NCBI RefSeq assembly: GCF_949628215.1 | Contig: NC_134288.1 | Span: forward strand, 1,984,001 to 2,048,000 | DNA from: Phalacrocorax aristotelis | Lineage: Eukaryota > Chordata > Aves > Suliformes > Phalacrocoracidae | Reading direction: 5' to 3' | DNA: 64,000 nucleotides | Shown: positions 36,601 through 47,269 of the stretch, piece by piece | Numbering within the stretch: the first letter of the stretch is position 1 | Layout: each line of letters begins with the position of its first letter | Position numbers and translations under genes: made by a program | The notes under the pieces: generated by a model | Told to the model about the DNA's origin: nothing | The model's database searches: none | The model's input: only the letters and a program-made list of their open reading frames with translations

Positions 36601-38160
36601 CCAGGACCCCAGAACATCCCATACATGTCCTGCACGTGGCAGTCCTTATTTTCTCAACGAAAGGAAAGAATTCTCTGTGAGATCACCAAGCTGGACCATC
36701 ACAGTCCAAATGTGTCCTCCCATCCTGTTCAAAACACCAGGAGATAAATGGAGAAACTCAAGTGCATGGTCAGCTTTGCCTGGGAAACACCAACCGGACT
36801 GCAACACACAGACACCTCCCCACTCAAGTCCCAAACGTCCTCCGGGGACATCTCCTGTCCCTGTGAGCAGCACCAGTCCCAGGGAAGGGGCTGGACTTTG
36901 GCAGTGGCTGTCAGGGGCCTGGAGAGGAAGGGCCGGGGGTCCCAGGTGGCCCATCTGCTGGCGCAGAGCTGGGGAAGGAAAGCTCCTCCAAGCACCTGGT
37001 GGGGCTGAGTCTTGCGCTTCAGCTGTGAGATTTCACTCCAGGCTCTGGAAATCACTTCAAAGATATTCTTAAGCATTTTGCTGCTTCAGAGCTTTAACGA
37101 TAGCACATCACTTGGTTGGCAGGACCCAGAGCTTCCCTCCTCACTAGTGACCGAGCATTAGCAGAAGAAAGGAAGGCTGCATTATGGGCTGATGTTCTCC
37201 ATTCTCCATTTTCTGTGAGGAAAGATTGCTCAAGTGCAGCCATTAAAGAAGGTAGCTCCTTCATTCCAGCCCAAAACTGGAAGGCCTACTTAGGCTTAAA
37301 CAGTTCAAGAATTTATAGAAAAAAAGGCCAAGGTGTCTGCAGAGGAAAGGACAGGGAAGGTAGAGCAGGAGGGCTGAGGGGACACGACTGCTTTGCCTTT
37401 AATCCCTCTGACAGAGGCAAAACGTTGCTCTGTGCACAGAGACCTGCAGAACCCCGTGAGCTGCAGAGCCCAGCCCCGCCCCCCGCCTTCCTACCCGCTT
37501 ATGTGCGGGTAGGTAAATACATTGGAAGAGGCATCTGAGCATCAGTCAGGGCTGGCCTCCTGCCCTCCTGGGCTAGGGCAGGCTGGAAAGATACTGGTGC
37601 ATTATCCTTCACTCAATCCCTCCCTCCCATCCATCTCCTTCCACACTGCCAACCTCTCCTAAACTTTGATGGTGCCACAACTTGGGACATCTTCTCCCAG
37701 GCTGCTGGGAGCCCACATCACTGGGCATGAGGGAGCCAGGACTGGGGGAATGTTTCCAAAACACCAGGGTGCTGCTCAACAGGCAGAGGCAGGAGGTCAG
37801 CTCATGAGGCTGTGGTTGTTCAGTGGACCAGGATCCCTAGAGGTGCTCTCAGAGAAGCTCTCAGATGTTTTTGCCTCCAGAAGTGGCCAAAATTTTAAGC
37901 AATTTCCAAAAGGCACAGCCACCACTTCCTTGGAAGCAGCTCCTTTGGGAAGGACTCAGGGCAGCAACCCATGAAGGTCTGAATGGAACTGAATGCGGGA
38001 ACGGAGGTTCATTACAGGAGACATCAGCCTAGTGCCACAGCATCGCCTCGTACGCTGTATTGTGCCAGCTGAGATAAATTGAATGGTGACTATAAAGTTA
38101 TACACAGCTGCCACACAGCAGCAGGGCGGAAAAGCAGCATCAGGATAAGCTGAGCCCAAG
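27660..38160. other. Non-coding sequence, no gene recognised
   Basis: More than 10 kb of moderately GC-rich DNA. The longest open frame (31186-31821, plus, 211 codons) and the one at 30658-31134 (plus, 158 codons) have no domain I recognise and no clear splice context, so I do not call genes. A short clean AC microsatellite is listed separately. Confidence 0.5.
34121..34136. repeat. (AC)8 microsatellite
   Basis: Eight perfect AC units flanked by GGG on the left and TAGC on the right. Confidence 0.9.
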
Positions 38161-38169
38161 ATGAACAGG

Positions 38170-38192
38170 AAAAAAAAAAAAAAAAAAAAAAA
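38170..38192. repeat. A23 homopolymer
   Basis: Twenty-three uninterrupted A residues follow AACAGG. No flanking target-site duplication or retrocopy sequence is evident upstream, so I treat it as a homopolymer microsatellite rather than the tail of a processed insertion. Confidence 0.85.
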
Positions 38193-38499
38193 GGAAATTT
38201 AGTCACAAAGCTAATTCTGCGAAAATCTACTCTGTGCCTGAGAAGAAAGGTAGGGCAAGGAGTCCTGAGGCTGTGCTGAGCTTCCGAGGTACAGGACAAA
38301 CAACTGTATGGCCCTGGAGAGCAGCAAGAGTTGTTAAAAGCTGCCTTTCATCGCCTCACCCAGCACTGAGGGAGGAGCTGGGAACCCGGGTCAGCATGAG
38401 ACAGAAGCAGGAAGAAAGCCTCACTGCTGCTGGTGGGAAAGCGAGTCCCCCACACAGCTGCAGGAGCAGTTTTGTTGCTGACTGTTTTTACAAGGGGTT

Positions 38500-38575
38500 A
38501 GGCTAGGTTGATAATTAATATTAATGTCTTGGTAAATTATGCATATTATGCATTTGCATGAAGCATCCCCCAGTG
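38500..38575. promoter_or_regulatory. AT-rich octamer/homeodomain motif cluster
   Basis: Contains ATTTGCAT at 38552-38559, the reverse complement of the POU octamer ATGCAAAT. Two TTATGCAT-like half sites lie directly upstream (38538-38552), and GATAATTAATATTAAT runs at 38509-38524. The cluster sits between GC-rich, non-coding flanks. It is a plausible POU/homeodomain enhancer core. Function is inferred from motifs alone. Confidence 0.35.
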
Positions 38576-38579
38576 ATGC

Positions 38580-41500
38580 TTCCTGCACTGCTAGCCAGCA
38601 TTCCCCTGAGCACCAGCAGCCTGCTCACAGAATCGGTGGCTACATGTCAAGCTATTTTATTCTATTAAGAAAACAAAACTCACAGTAAAAATGAAAACAG
38701 CCTGCCATGGGGAGCCGACCCCTTCTTCCCTACAGAAAGCAGACTTCAGACAAATCAACGTTGTCACCTTCTTGCACATCTCACAGAGTAGCCATAGGTA
38801 GGATCCCTCTACCAGTCCATCTTCTGCCCACCCACCCTCTCCCCAGGGTGGATAGATCCATACCCCTAAGCTAGAGGCAACAATCCTATCGCAGCCTAAA
38901 TCTAGTCTTCCCTATCTCCTTCCCACATCTCTCTAGTTCTTTTCTCATGTGATGCTTGGCTCTGTGAATTCTACGCCTGCCTCTTGTTACTGCTTGTATG
39001 AGTCCAAATTGTATCATATCATTATCAAGCCATGCACCTCATTTTCTGGTACACTGTGTCCTCATCAGGAGGCAGCTCCTTGCAGCCCAGTGCTTCATTC
39101 GGTACAAGCCAGACAAACCGTGTTGCAATGAGCAAAAGCAAAGCTAACCCGTATCTGTCACCTGTCACATGCTTTCCGACACCCTGCACAGCACCATGCC
39201 CGTGTGCAGATGGATGCTGGACTGGCCACTTTGAGCCCTCGCTCTGAAGCCACAAACAGACTTACTGCAGTTAGCAGCTCTGGGTGAGCTGCCAGGGGTT
39301 GCTCCTCCGCTGCGTGTCCCACACACCACCGCAGAGCCTCATCTCAAACTGCCAGGGCTGTGCTGTTGAGCTTTCCAAGCAGCTGGGAGAAGCAAAGGGA
39401 ACCCCACTCCTTCTTCCCATCATCACTGTGACTGTGTTCCTGAGGGGCACCTGCAAGGGACCAAAACCGGGACACACTACATGGAGAGCAAAACACCACA
39501 GGGTCAAAACACATGGGGCCACCGTGCTCCATATGGTCAGGAGGCCACAGCAGGGCCCCGGAGCTCCCTCTTTGCTTGCCCTGCAATAAGGATGGAGGCA
39601 TAGACGGAAAGGACTTCACAGTTGAGGAGGAGCAGCCTCTTATGGGCTCTGTCAGCGCTGAGTGGGGAGCGGCCATGCCAAGAGCCACGGCTCGTCCTCC
39701 CCCACTGACCCCAAATCCACAAGTCAGCATCAAGTGCCACACTTTGAGCACAAGCCCTTTAGCCAAGACTCGGTCTCCAACCTCAGTGTCATGTTTCCAG
39801 ATGCTTCACGCAGGTGTCTGTGGTGAAGGGTATCAAGAGGTGATTAAAAAGCAGAAAACGCAAATAGGGAAGACGACATTGTGCAGGACTGAGGCATCTA
39901 GAAGAACCTGCTTAATCCACAGTGGACAAGGCACCTTTGAGAAACAGCCCTCCTGTTCCATCTCCCACAAGCACACCTAGTAGGGAGGGAAAAGGACTCA
40001 TCACTGTCACCTGCAAACGCCACAGACTCCTCTCCACCAGGGTCCACAGCATGGGAATGAGACAGATGTTACACTCTCCCTGGCCAGCCATATTTGGGGT
40101 GTTTCCTCAGCCAAAGGCTACAGAAATGTGCCCAATTCTTTTTCAAATATCTTTTCATAGTTCTGGACTTTACAACACCCTGTGAGAAAACACTTCACAA
40201 GCAAATCAGGTGCTGGGTGGAAGGATGCTTTCAAGGGCATCAGGCACTTCCCAGCAGCTCTATGGAAGCTGCCCCAGGTCCTACCTCTCCTCCACATCTC
40301 TCTGGTTTCTCAAAGAGGGTGTTCAGTGGTGGCTATTGCACCTGACACACAAGGACACCCCCAAACATCGTCCCATCACCCTCCTCAGCCCCACCACGGC
40401 CCTGTCACTGCAGAGCGGGCACATGGACCCTGACACCCATTGGATCCCCTGGGATCACAAGGATGTGCTCACTGAGCAGGATAAAGACAGACTGAGAGCA
40501 CAGAGAGAGGGGGAAGCATTGGCAGGGCTGTGCGGGTTGGGTGGCCAGGCAGAGTCATGAGAGCTCCTGGAGGGCCTCTGTCACCCAGAGCTGAAATCCT
40601 CCAAGCACTGAGGTCTCTTGAAGACCCCCTGAAGGACAGCTGTCCGAGCTGCCCAGCCCGAGCAGCCCAGCACAGGGATAAGAGCGGCAGAGCACGCTGG
40701 CCCTGCCCCACAGCGGAAAGGCCAGCAGAGCTCCCCCAGCAGCAGGCTCAGCCAGCTTTGCCCACCATCACTGGAAAGGAAGGGATGAGTCAGTGCACAA
40801 AGGCCACTCATGCACAGTGTGGGTGGAGCAGAGCAGCAATTTCTTCCCCAGGAGATTATATTCTTCGCAGAAGTCCTTTTTATTTATTCCTTCTTATGGA
40901 GCACAGCAATCAGCTGCTCCTCTACTCCTCCGCAGCTGGGGCTGCTACATGTGGGAAGGGGACAACTGCCGCTCCTCCTGCTGTGCCAGGCGGGCAGGCA
41001 CAGCATGCAGCACAACACGCAGCCAGGCCGGGAGCTCCTCCTGGGACCTATGTGACACTGAGGGGTCAGGGCTCGACCACCCAGCCTCACCCCTTGGCCA
41101 GAAGCTGCTCCCATCTGCACCCCCGATGCCATGACAGCGCACGTCAGTGCTCTCACCATGCCTGTGCTGCCTATCTCGGCACTGTGAACCACCGCAGTGG
41201 CTGTGATGGACGGCTGGGTACTGGTATTGCCCCAATAGTCAGATGCAGCCTTGGCTGGGGCGTATGGTGGTAGAGAAGCAGGAGAAGCCATTCAGGAGAT
41301 GTCTGAAGAAGCCTTGGGTCTCCTCCCAGCTCTGTCACACTCTCGTCGTGCAAGCTGAGATCATGCCACTCAGTTTCCCTGGGTGAAATGCAAGCGTAAC
41401 TCTCTGCCAGCTACGAATAGCACTTTTAGTGCTTGGGCCACTTCAGAACACTTTCCAGGGACAGCTGCGAACTCCATCCACTTTGCAGAGCCCAGCACAG

Positions 41501-44500
41501 CTGGTGCCAGCTCACTGGATCTACCTGTGGCCTGTAAAGGGGAGCAGCCCTCACCAGGCTCTGCAGGGCCTCAGTCCTACCCACGCAGAAGTGGCCGCCA
41601 TCTCCTTCCAGCTCTGCTAGCCCTCCGTGTGCTGGAGGCTGCCTTGCCTGGTACCAGGGTTCAGGGACAGGTAAACAAATGAACATGTTGTGAACGCACT
41701 TGCTGAAGAGGCTCTCAGAAGTGGCACTGTTCACAAGCTGTGCGGTCCTCTGGGAAGGGGAACAGGCTGAGGACAGCACCCAACCCACGCTGTGCCTCAC
41801 TCCGCACTATAATATTAGAGCTGGCTTTGATCAGCATCATGACGAGAGAGTGCAGCCTTCCTCCAGCGAGCATCTTCAGGCCCTGTCTCTGCTGCGAGAG
41901 AACAGGAAATCTGACAGATGTCCAGGCAGGATCAGAAGGAAAGCAGAACCATTCCAGGAAAGGTGACCTCAAGGAAAAACTCCTCCTGTTGTCCTCCATA
42001 CCAGCTCTCCTTGCTTGGAAGGACACAGGGAGAAGGATTATTTCCCAAAGCCTTCATAGCACGTCAGCTACATGGAGAGCTGATGGGCAGAGCACTGCCC
42101 AGGGGACTTTGCTACTCAGCAAAAGGGTGATTCGACTGGCAGAAGGGCAGAGGGAAGCATCAATGCCCCCCATATGCTAACAGGAGGTGCTCACCCCATG
42201 GAAGACTACACACCTCAAACCCAGCACAGCCATCAGCCTGCAGATCAGATGGAGCGTTCTTGCTTTTACATCTTTCTCCTCTGCAGTATACAGTGGACTT
42301 CAGGCCAATACCAAGGAGCCTGGTGCTGCCCCTTGGGCAGGTCGCTCCTTACACACGTTACTCTCCAGCCAGGCCGCTCAGGAGCGCATCGAGCTGCGGG
42401 GGCTGGACAAGGGATGTCCCTGTGGTTCTGCCCTAGCCCTGGGCAGAGCTGCACACACAGCACAGGTTCCCAGCCACCACTCATCCTGCTGTCCTTCAGG
42501 GGGAAATCCTGCTACTCCAAGCCATCTTCCCACCAGCACATTTCCAACCCATGTCAAGCAGTGACTGCCAGATGCTGGCCGGATCAATTACTGTAGAACT
42601 GGGACCTGTCTCCATCCCTGCGGTAAGTTGCAGAGCCCTTTCCCTGGGTCTGGTCCCCGCCGAGGTCCCCCGAGGGAAGTCCTGCTGCCGGGGCCCTGCC
42701 AGAGGCAGAGGAGCCAGCACTGCCGGCAATGCCCAGCTCCCGGGGATGGTGCCCATCGCCGGGGTGTGCTGCCATCTGCCTGCACTTCTCCGCAGCAAGC
42801 AGGCCGGCAGCCTGTCCGCACAGCCACGTGCCAGCCAAGGAGCCAAGGAGCCCTTGCAGCCCTGGGGCTGAGCTCTTTCCTGCTTGGACTCCTGGCCCAG
42901 CACATCACAGGGAGGAAGAGCTGTGGGTGTGGGTGGCAGAGGTCTTCTTCCTCTGTCCCCCCGTGTCCCCAACCATCCAGCTCTAATTTTGCCATCCTTC
43001 CTCATCATACCAGACACAACCTGTCTCACTTCTCCCAGATCACGTGGTCAACCATCCATCCTACCTGCAGCGCCCCTCGCATTGTTCAAATGCCTCCCAA
43101 AACTGCGTTCCTAGTGTCCTCCTGCCAAATCCAAGCAAGCAAGCATTCACATTTCGATCTCCTAAAACCCACTACTAACTTATGTCCTGATGACACAGGC
43201 CACCATCCAGACGGGAAGGTCATCAGAGCAAACCACTGCTCTCCTCCCTAAATCTGCAGGGGTTCAACCAACACAGTGCTCTCATGGAGATCCCACCACG
43301 TGTTTTCTTGGATCCAGCAGGGCTGCTGGTGCCACACAGGGACTCCAAAGCTGGGAGGGAGCGGGATACTTCCAGCACTGTCTCAACCCAGCCAGTGGCC
43401 CCTCTAGTACTCAGCCCCATGCACCTCGCCTGACCAGCGGACTGCTCAGCATCTCCACACCTTCTTCACACCTCCAGTGAGCCACATTTTGCCACATCTA
43501 ATAGGTGCCCTCATCACTAGTGAACCAGCTCTGGCACAGCCTCCATTCCTGCCTTTGACCCTGCTGGCTCTTCAGGGTAAAGAGCTCTTCCACCATACGC
43601 TGTGTCATTGTAGGACCACCCCACCATCCTGGGCACTTTGCTTACAGAGCTGATGTCCAGTCATACAGGACTGGTTCCTGTGAAATCTCACATTGCAGGT
43701 CTGGACAGCCACCACATCAAGCAGGAGCCAGAGGTGCAGGCAGCCAGTGGTCGAGGGCAGGTGCCTTGGGCACTCATCCCTACTCCCTTCAGGCCCAGAC
43801 ACAGGACCACTGGTGAACAGCAGTCGTCAGGCAGCAGCTGAGCAGATTCTATTCCTTGGCTCCTCCTGCACCTCCACTAACTGCAGAACACGTGTAGGTG
43901 CTGCTTGCTGCAGACACGCCTTTGACATGGGCACCACACTCAAGGCTGTATGGGTCCTGCTCCAGCAGCCAAGCCCTCTGCTCACAAGCCAAACAAACCA
44001 ATTCCATTGCCTTGCAACAGCGCCTGGATTACCAAGACATCCTCAGGACATCCCAAGTCTCACTTGCTCCTCACTCCACTAAGCACTTCACACCTGCTTT
44101 GCAGCAGTGCCCGCTCAGCATGTTTGGTGTGCATTCAGAGGATGGGGGGCTGGCTGCAGACTTGGAGCCCTTTCCTATGCACGCCTCTTTTCAGTACCTC
44201 CCATCCTGCACTGCAAGAGCAGAAACAACACAGTGCTTGAGCCCTCTCACCACCCACCCTGTGACAAGAGGGAGCGAGAAGGTTTTGAGAGGCACTGGCA
44301 GTAACCAGGGGAAGAAGCAGAGCTACTACTTGAGGGCCCAAACCCACCCAGCTGCTCGGTAACTTCAGCTGCACGATCCTCACACAGACAGCTCAGCTCC
44401 GCGTGCATCCACACAGCTACACCCTCGTGTGCACAAGCTGGTCAGCCAGCTTTGAGGGAGCCTACCTGGTGCCACTGGAAAAGCCAGCCAAAAGATGCTT

Positions 44501-45370
44501 TTACCGAGTGGTGACCTGAAAGGAACATGGAAGAAAAAAATGGTTTACTGCTGGCACAAGACAAAAACTCCTGTTTCCTTTCAGTACTGAAGCACGGGAA
44601 GACTGATGGAATTAAGTCACATTAGAATTGGACTAGGACCCCTGACACAACAAGAAAAGTTGCCTGGTCTTTTGAAGAAGCAATAAATATTTTGTCACTG
44701 AAGAAGCAAAGGAAGAGGGAGAAAAAAAATTGTAAATCAAAGGTAACATTTTGTTCAGGAGTTTAAAAGAATCTTTGCAGGGAACGGTGGATAATAAGGA
44801 AGGTGGAACATCTTGCTAATGCAGGAGGGCTCTTGACCTGCCTGCTTCTGCTGAGGGATAAAGTGAATGAGAGCCCCAGAGGAACATTAGATCACACTGG
44901 TTATGGGTCTTGTTAAGAAAATAAGTCCATTAAATGAACACACTTGGGCAGTGTGAAATTCCAGCAGCAATGAACATTCACAGCCCTCCCCAGTGAACTC
45001 TTGCTAATGCAATAAAGCCATCGGTGGCCCTGAGTGACCACACACCACAGCTGGGTGATGTCTTCAACAGGTCCCTGCTGGATTGCACATGGAAGGTCTC
45101 TCAGAGGTCTGTGAAGCTCACAGCAACAATCACCAGACTCTCAAGTGATGCTTTTTAAATCCTTAAGCAGCTGTTTGAAAAACAAAACAAAAATACCCCG
45201 AGACAAGAGGCCGTGCTTAGCACACATGGAAGAACTGAGCCCACAGGGCCACCCAGCACTTCTGCCTGAATCGTCTCCTCTCCCAGTTGCTGCAACGTCT
45301 GGCAGCTCATCCCTGCTCCATCACCTCCCGCCCAGACACCAGGAATTCACTTCAGCAAGATCTGCGAATC
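38580..45370. other. Non-coding sequence, no gene recognised
   Basis: GC-richer DNA with many overlapping frames (the longest, at 40530-41273 plus, is 247 codons). The frames are rich in Ala, Gly, Pro and Ser, shadow each other on opposite strands, and show no family motif. The 44500-45130 part is AT-richer and has no frame of note. Confidence 0.5.
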
Positions 45371-45379
45371 TCACAGAGG

Positions 45380-45560
45380 CGATCAGGTGTGCACGGTGCG
45401 GAGAGGCAGTCCTGCCGCGCACTGCCCGGCTCGGGGCCCGCTATGCGCCGCCGTCCCCCGCGGCCGAGGGGCCAGCTGCGGCTGGCTCAGGGTCCCCTCG
45501 GCCCACACGCGGTTCGGCTCATCCGCGCCGCCCACAGCGGCGTGAAGGCACAAGAACTTA
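45380..45560. promoter_or_regulatory. Orphan CpG island
   Basis: A compact CpG island (many CGCG, GCCGCC and CCGCGG words) roughly 7 kb beyond the 3' end of AAR2, with AT-rich sequence on both sides. On the plus strand a strong donor, GGCTCG|GTGAGT, lies downstream at 45747/45748. On the minus strand a donor-like CTAC|GTAAGT has its exon edge at 45562. It may be the promoter of a non-coding transcript, or an alternative minus-strand (DLGAP4) first exon. No protein is recognised in the frames that cross it. Confidence 0.5.
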
Positions 45561-46547
45561 CGTAGAGAAGGAACATCGGGTGAATACTTGTTAGCGTGGC
45601 TACATAAAATCCTCCAGCAAGCCTTATTAAAAGAACAATTTGCCTTCCTGTTACTGGGAACAGTTGACCTCTGCTTGGAGGGAACAATTGTCCCTGAAAT
45701 GCAGGTTATTGCAGAACTACGTGGTGCAAAGCCTCTTGTGTGGCTCGGTGAGTAGGCAATGCTGTGTGCTGAAGCAGCCAGCCCCTTTCCAGACCAACAC
45801 ATGACTTTAGGGCCTCAGCACACACATGAAACATCACCTTCCCCACTGGGACGTCCAGTACCGACTTGGGATATGTCACCAGCATTCAGTGATGAGGCAG
45901 CACTACCAGGCATAACCACCTGCGAGAAGTAATTCCTTGGACTGACTGGAGTAAGACTGTCTCCAGCTAGCTGCATTGGCCAGGCATGGATACTCACTGC
46001 TGCCGAGTACTTAAAATGTAAGGATGGATTGGGAAAAAAAAGTTGTTCATGTAGCATGCACGCACGCAGAAATCACAATATCCAATGCCAAACCTGTGAA
46101 GATGGAGCCACCCAGAGGTTCTTCTCCTTCACTGAAAACCCCTTCTCTACAAAGGATTAGCTTTCTCGAGCCAAACAAATTTTAAATGTGAAGTTTGTTT
46201 TAAAACACAGGATGAAGCCCGTGCTCCTGCCGGTGATGCTCTCCTCACAGGAACCTTCACAGAAATGGCAGAGCAAGTGGCCCCTCCCTCCCAGAACACA
46301 GGTGAAAATATTTTTGGGAAGCTGTAAAAACTCACATCATGAACAGGACTGCACCTGGAATGTGAATTTGGAAGCTTCTTACCAGTCAGTAAAGTTATGA
46401 GCAACTTTCACAGTAAGGGAAGAATCCTGAAGGTAACTTGTGCCACTGCTAATCTTCCAGCTACAGAATTAGCTTGGGGTTCCCAACACAGGCTCCTGCA
46501 AAACAATGAACAGGAACTCCCGCTGTTCCAACATAGAGCGCTTCAAT

Positions 46548-46622
46548 TAAAAAAAAACAAAACAAACAATACCCAAACCAAAACCCAACCCAACCCAAAA
46601 CCTAAAAAACCCCCAAACCCAC
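46548..46622. repeat. A/C-rich low-complexity tract
   Basis: A run of AAAC, ACCCA and AACCC words, starting with a nine-base A run. It is not a telomeric repeat, because the spacing of C triplets is irregular. It lies about 150 bp left of the CR1 element. Confidence 0.75.
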
Positions 46623-46773
46623 AGGATGAAACAGGTCAGATTCTCAAGGAAACTCATGGCCCTTGGAGATCCTTTCCCAACAGATGTGGCTACCTCTTTG
46701 CTTGCCCAAGTGCAAGAAGAATCCCAAATCCTGCCCAGTCGAAAGAAACAACTCTTGTTTCATGCAACATCTC

Positions 46774-47205
46774 ACACAGAATCCCAGGTTGGAAGGGACC
46801 TCAGGGATCATCTAGTCCAACCTTTCTAGGAAGAGCCCAGCCTAGACAAGATGGCCCAGCACCCTGTCCAGCCGACTCTTGAAGGTGCCCAACGTGGCCG
46901 AGTCACCCCCTTCCCTGGGGAGATTATTCCAACAGTGACTGTCCTCAGTGTGAAAAATTTCCCTCTGGTGTCCTGTCGAATCTCCCCAAAAGCAACTTGT
47001 GTCCATTCCCCCTTGTCCTCTCCATGGGATTCTGTGTAAAAAGGGAGTCTCCATCTGATACCTCCAAAGCATGGACAAAACCGTGCCTACTTCAACGCTG
47101 ACAGGGAATGTCTTTTCCAAATCCAGCTTTTTCAGGAATAACCTCCTTGATGTCCCCCATTTCCAAACCTCAGCAGCCTCCCGTGAGACCACAGCTGTCC
47201 CTGGG
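46774..47205 (-). mobile_element. CR1 LINE, 5'-truncated 3' fragment
   Basis: The plus strand starts ACAGAATCCCAGGTTGGAAG and continues with the phrase for 'GGGACCTCAGGGATCATCTAGTCCAACC', the reverse complement of the well-known CR1 3' end. Further CR1-like segments follow (GTGAAAAATTTCCCTCTG, then CCCCCTTGTCCTCTCCATGG). The element is therefore inserted on the minus strand, with its 3' end at the low coordinate. Only the terminal reverse-transcriptase-side tail and 3'UTR are present. The left edge is clear, while the right edge is approximate. No poly(A) or target-site duplication is expected for CR1. The ATTCTRTG-type terminal repeat is reduced to a single copy, which suggests age. It is the only interspersed element I can name in the window. 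Confidence 0.9.
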
Positions 47206-47269
47206 TTAAGCCTTCCTGGATGTCACCTGCTCTTGTCACACTTCCAGCTGTTCCCCAGCTGAGGGAGAA

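Noticed and set aside
38170-38192. Poly(A) tail of a processed pseudogene
   Set aside because: No gene-like sequence lies 5' of the A run and no target-site duplication is visible.
40530-41273. 247-codon plus-strand frame
   Set aside because: Overlapped by several minus-strand frames of similar length; Ala/Pro/Gly/Ser-rich with no motif; best explained by GC composition.
46548-46622. Possible interstitial telomeric repeat
   Set aside because: The A/C-rich words are irregular and do not form CCCTAA/TTAGGG units.
46842-47192. 116-codon minus-strand frame ending in RLDRVLGHLV
   Set aside because: It is the decayed 3' part of the CR1 element, not a host gene.
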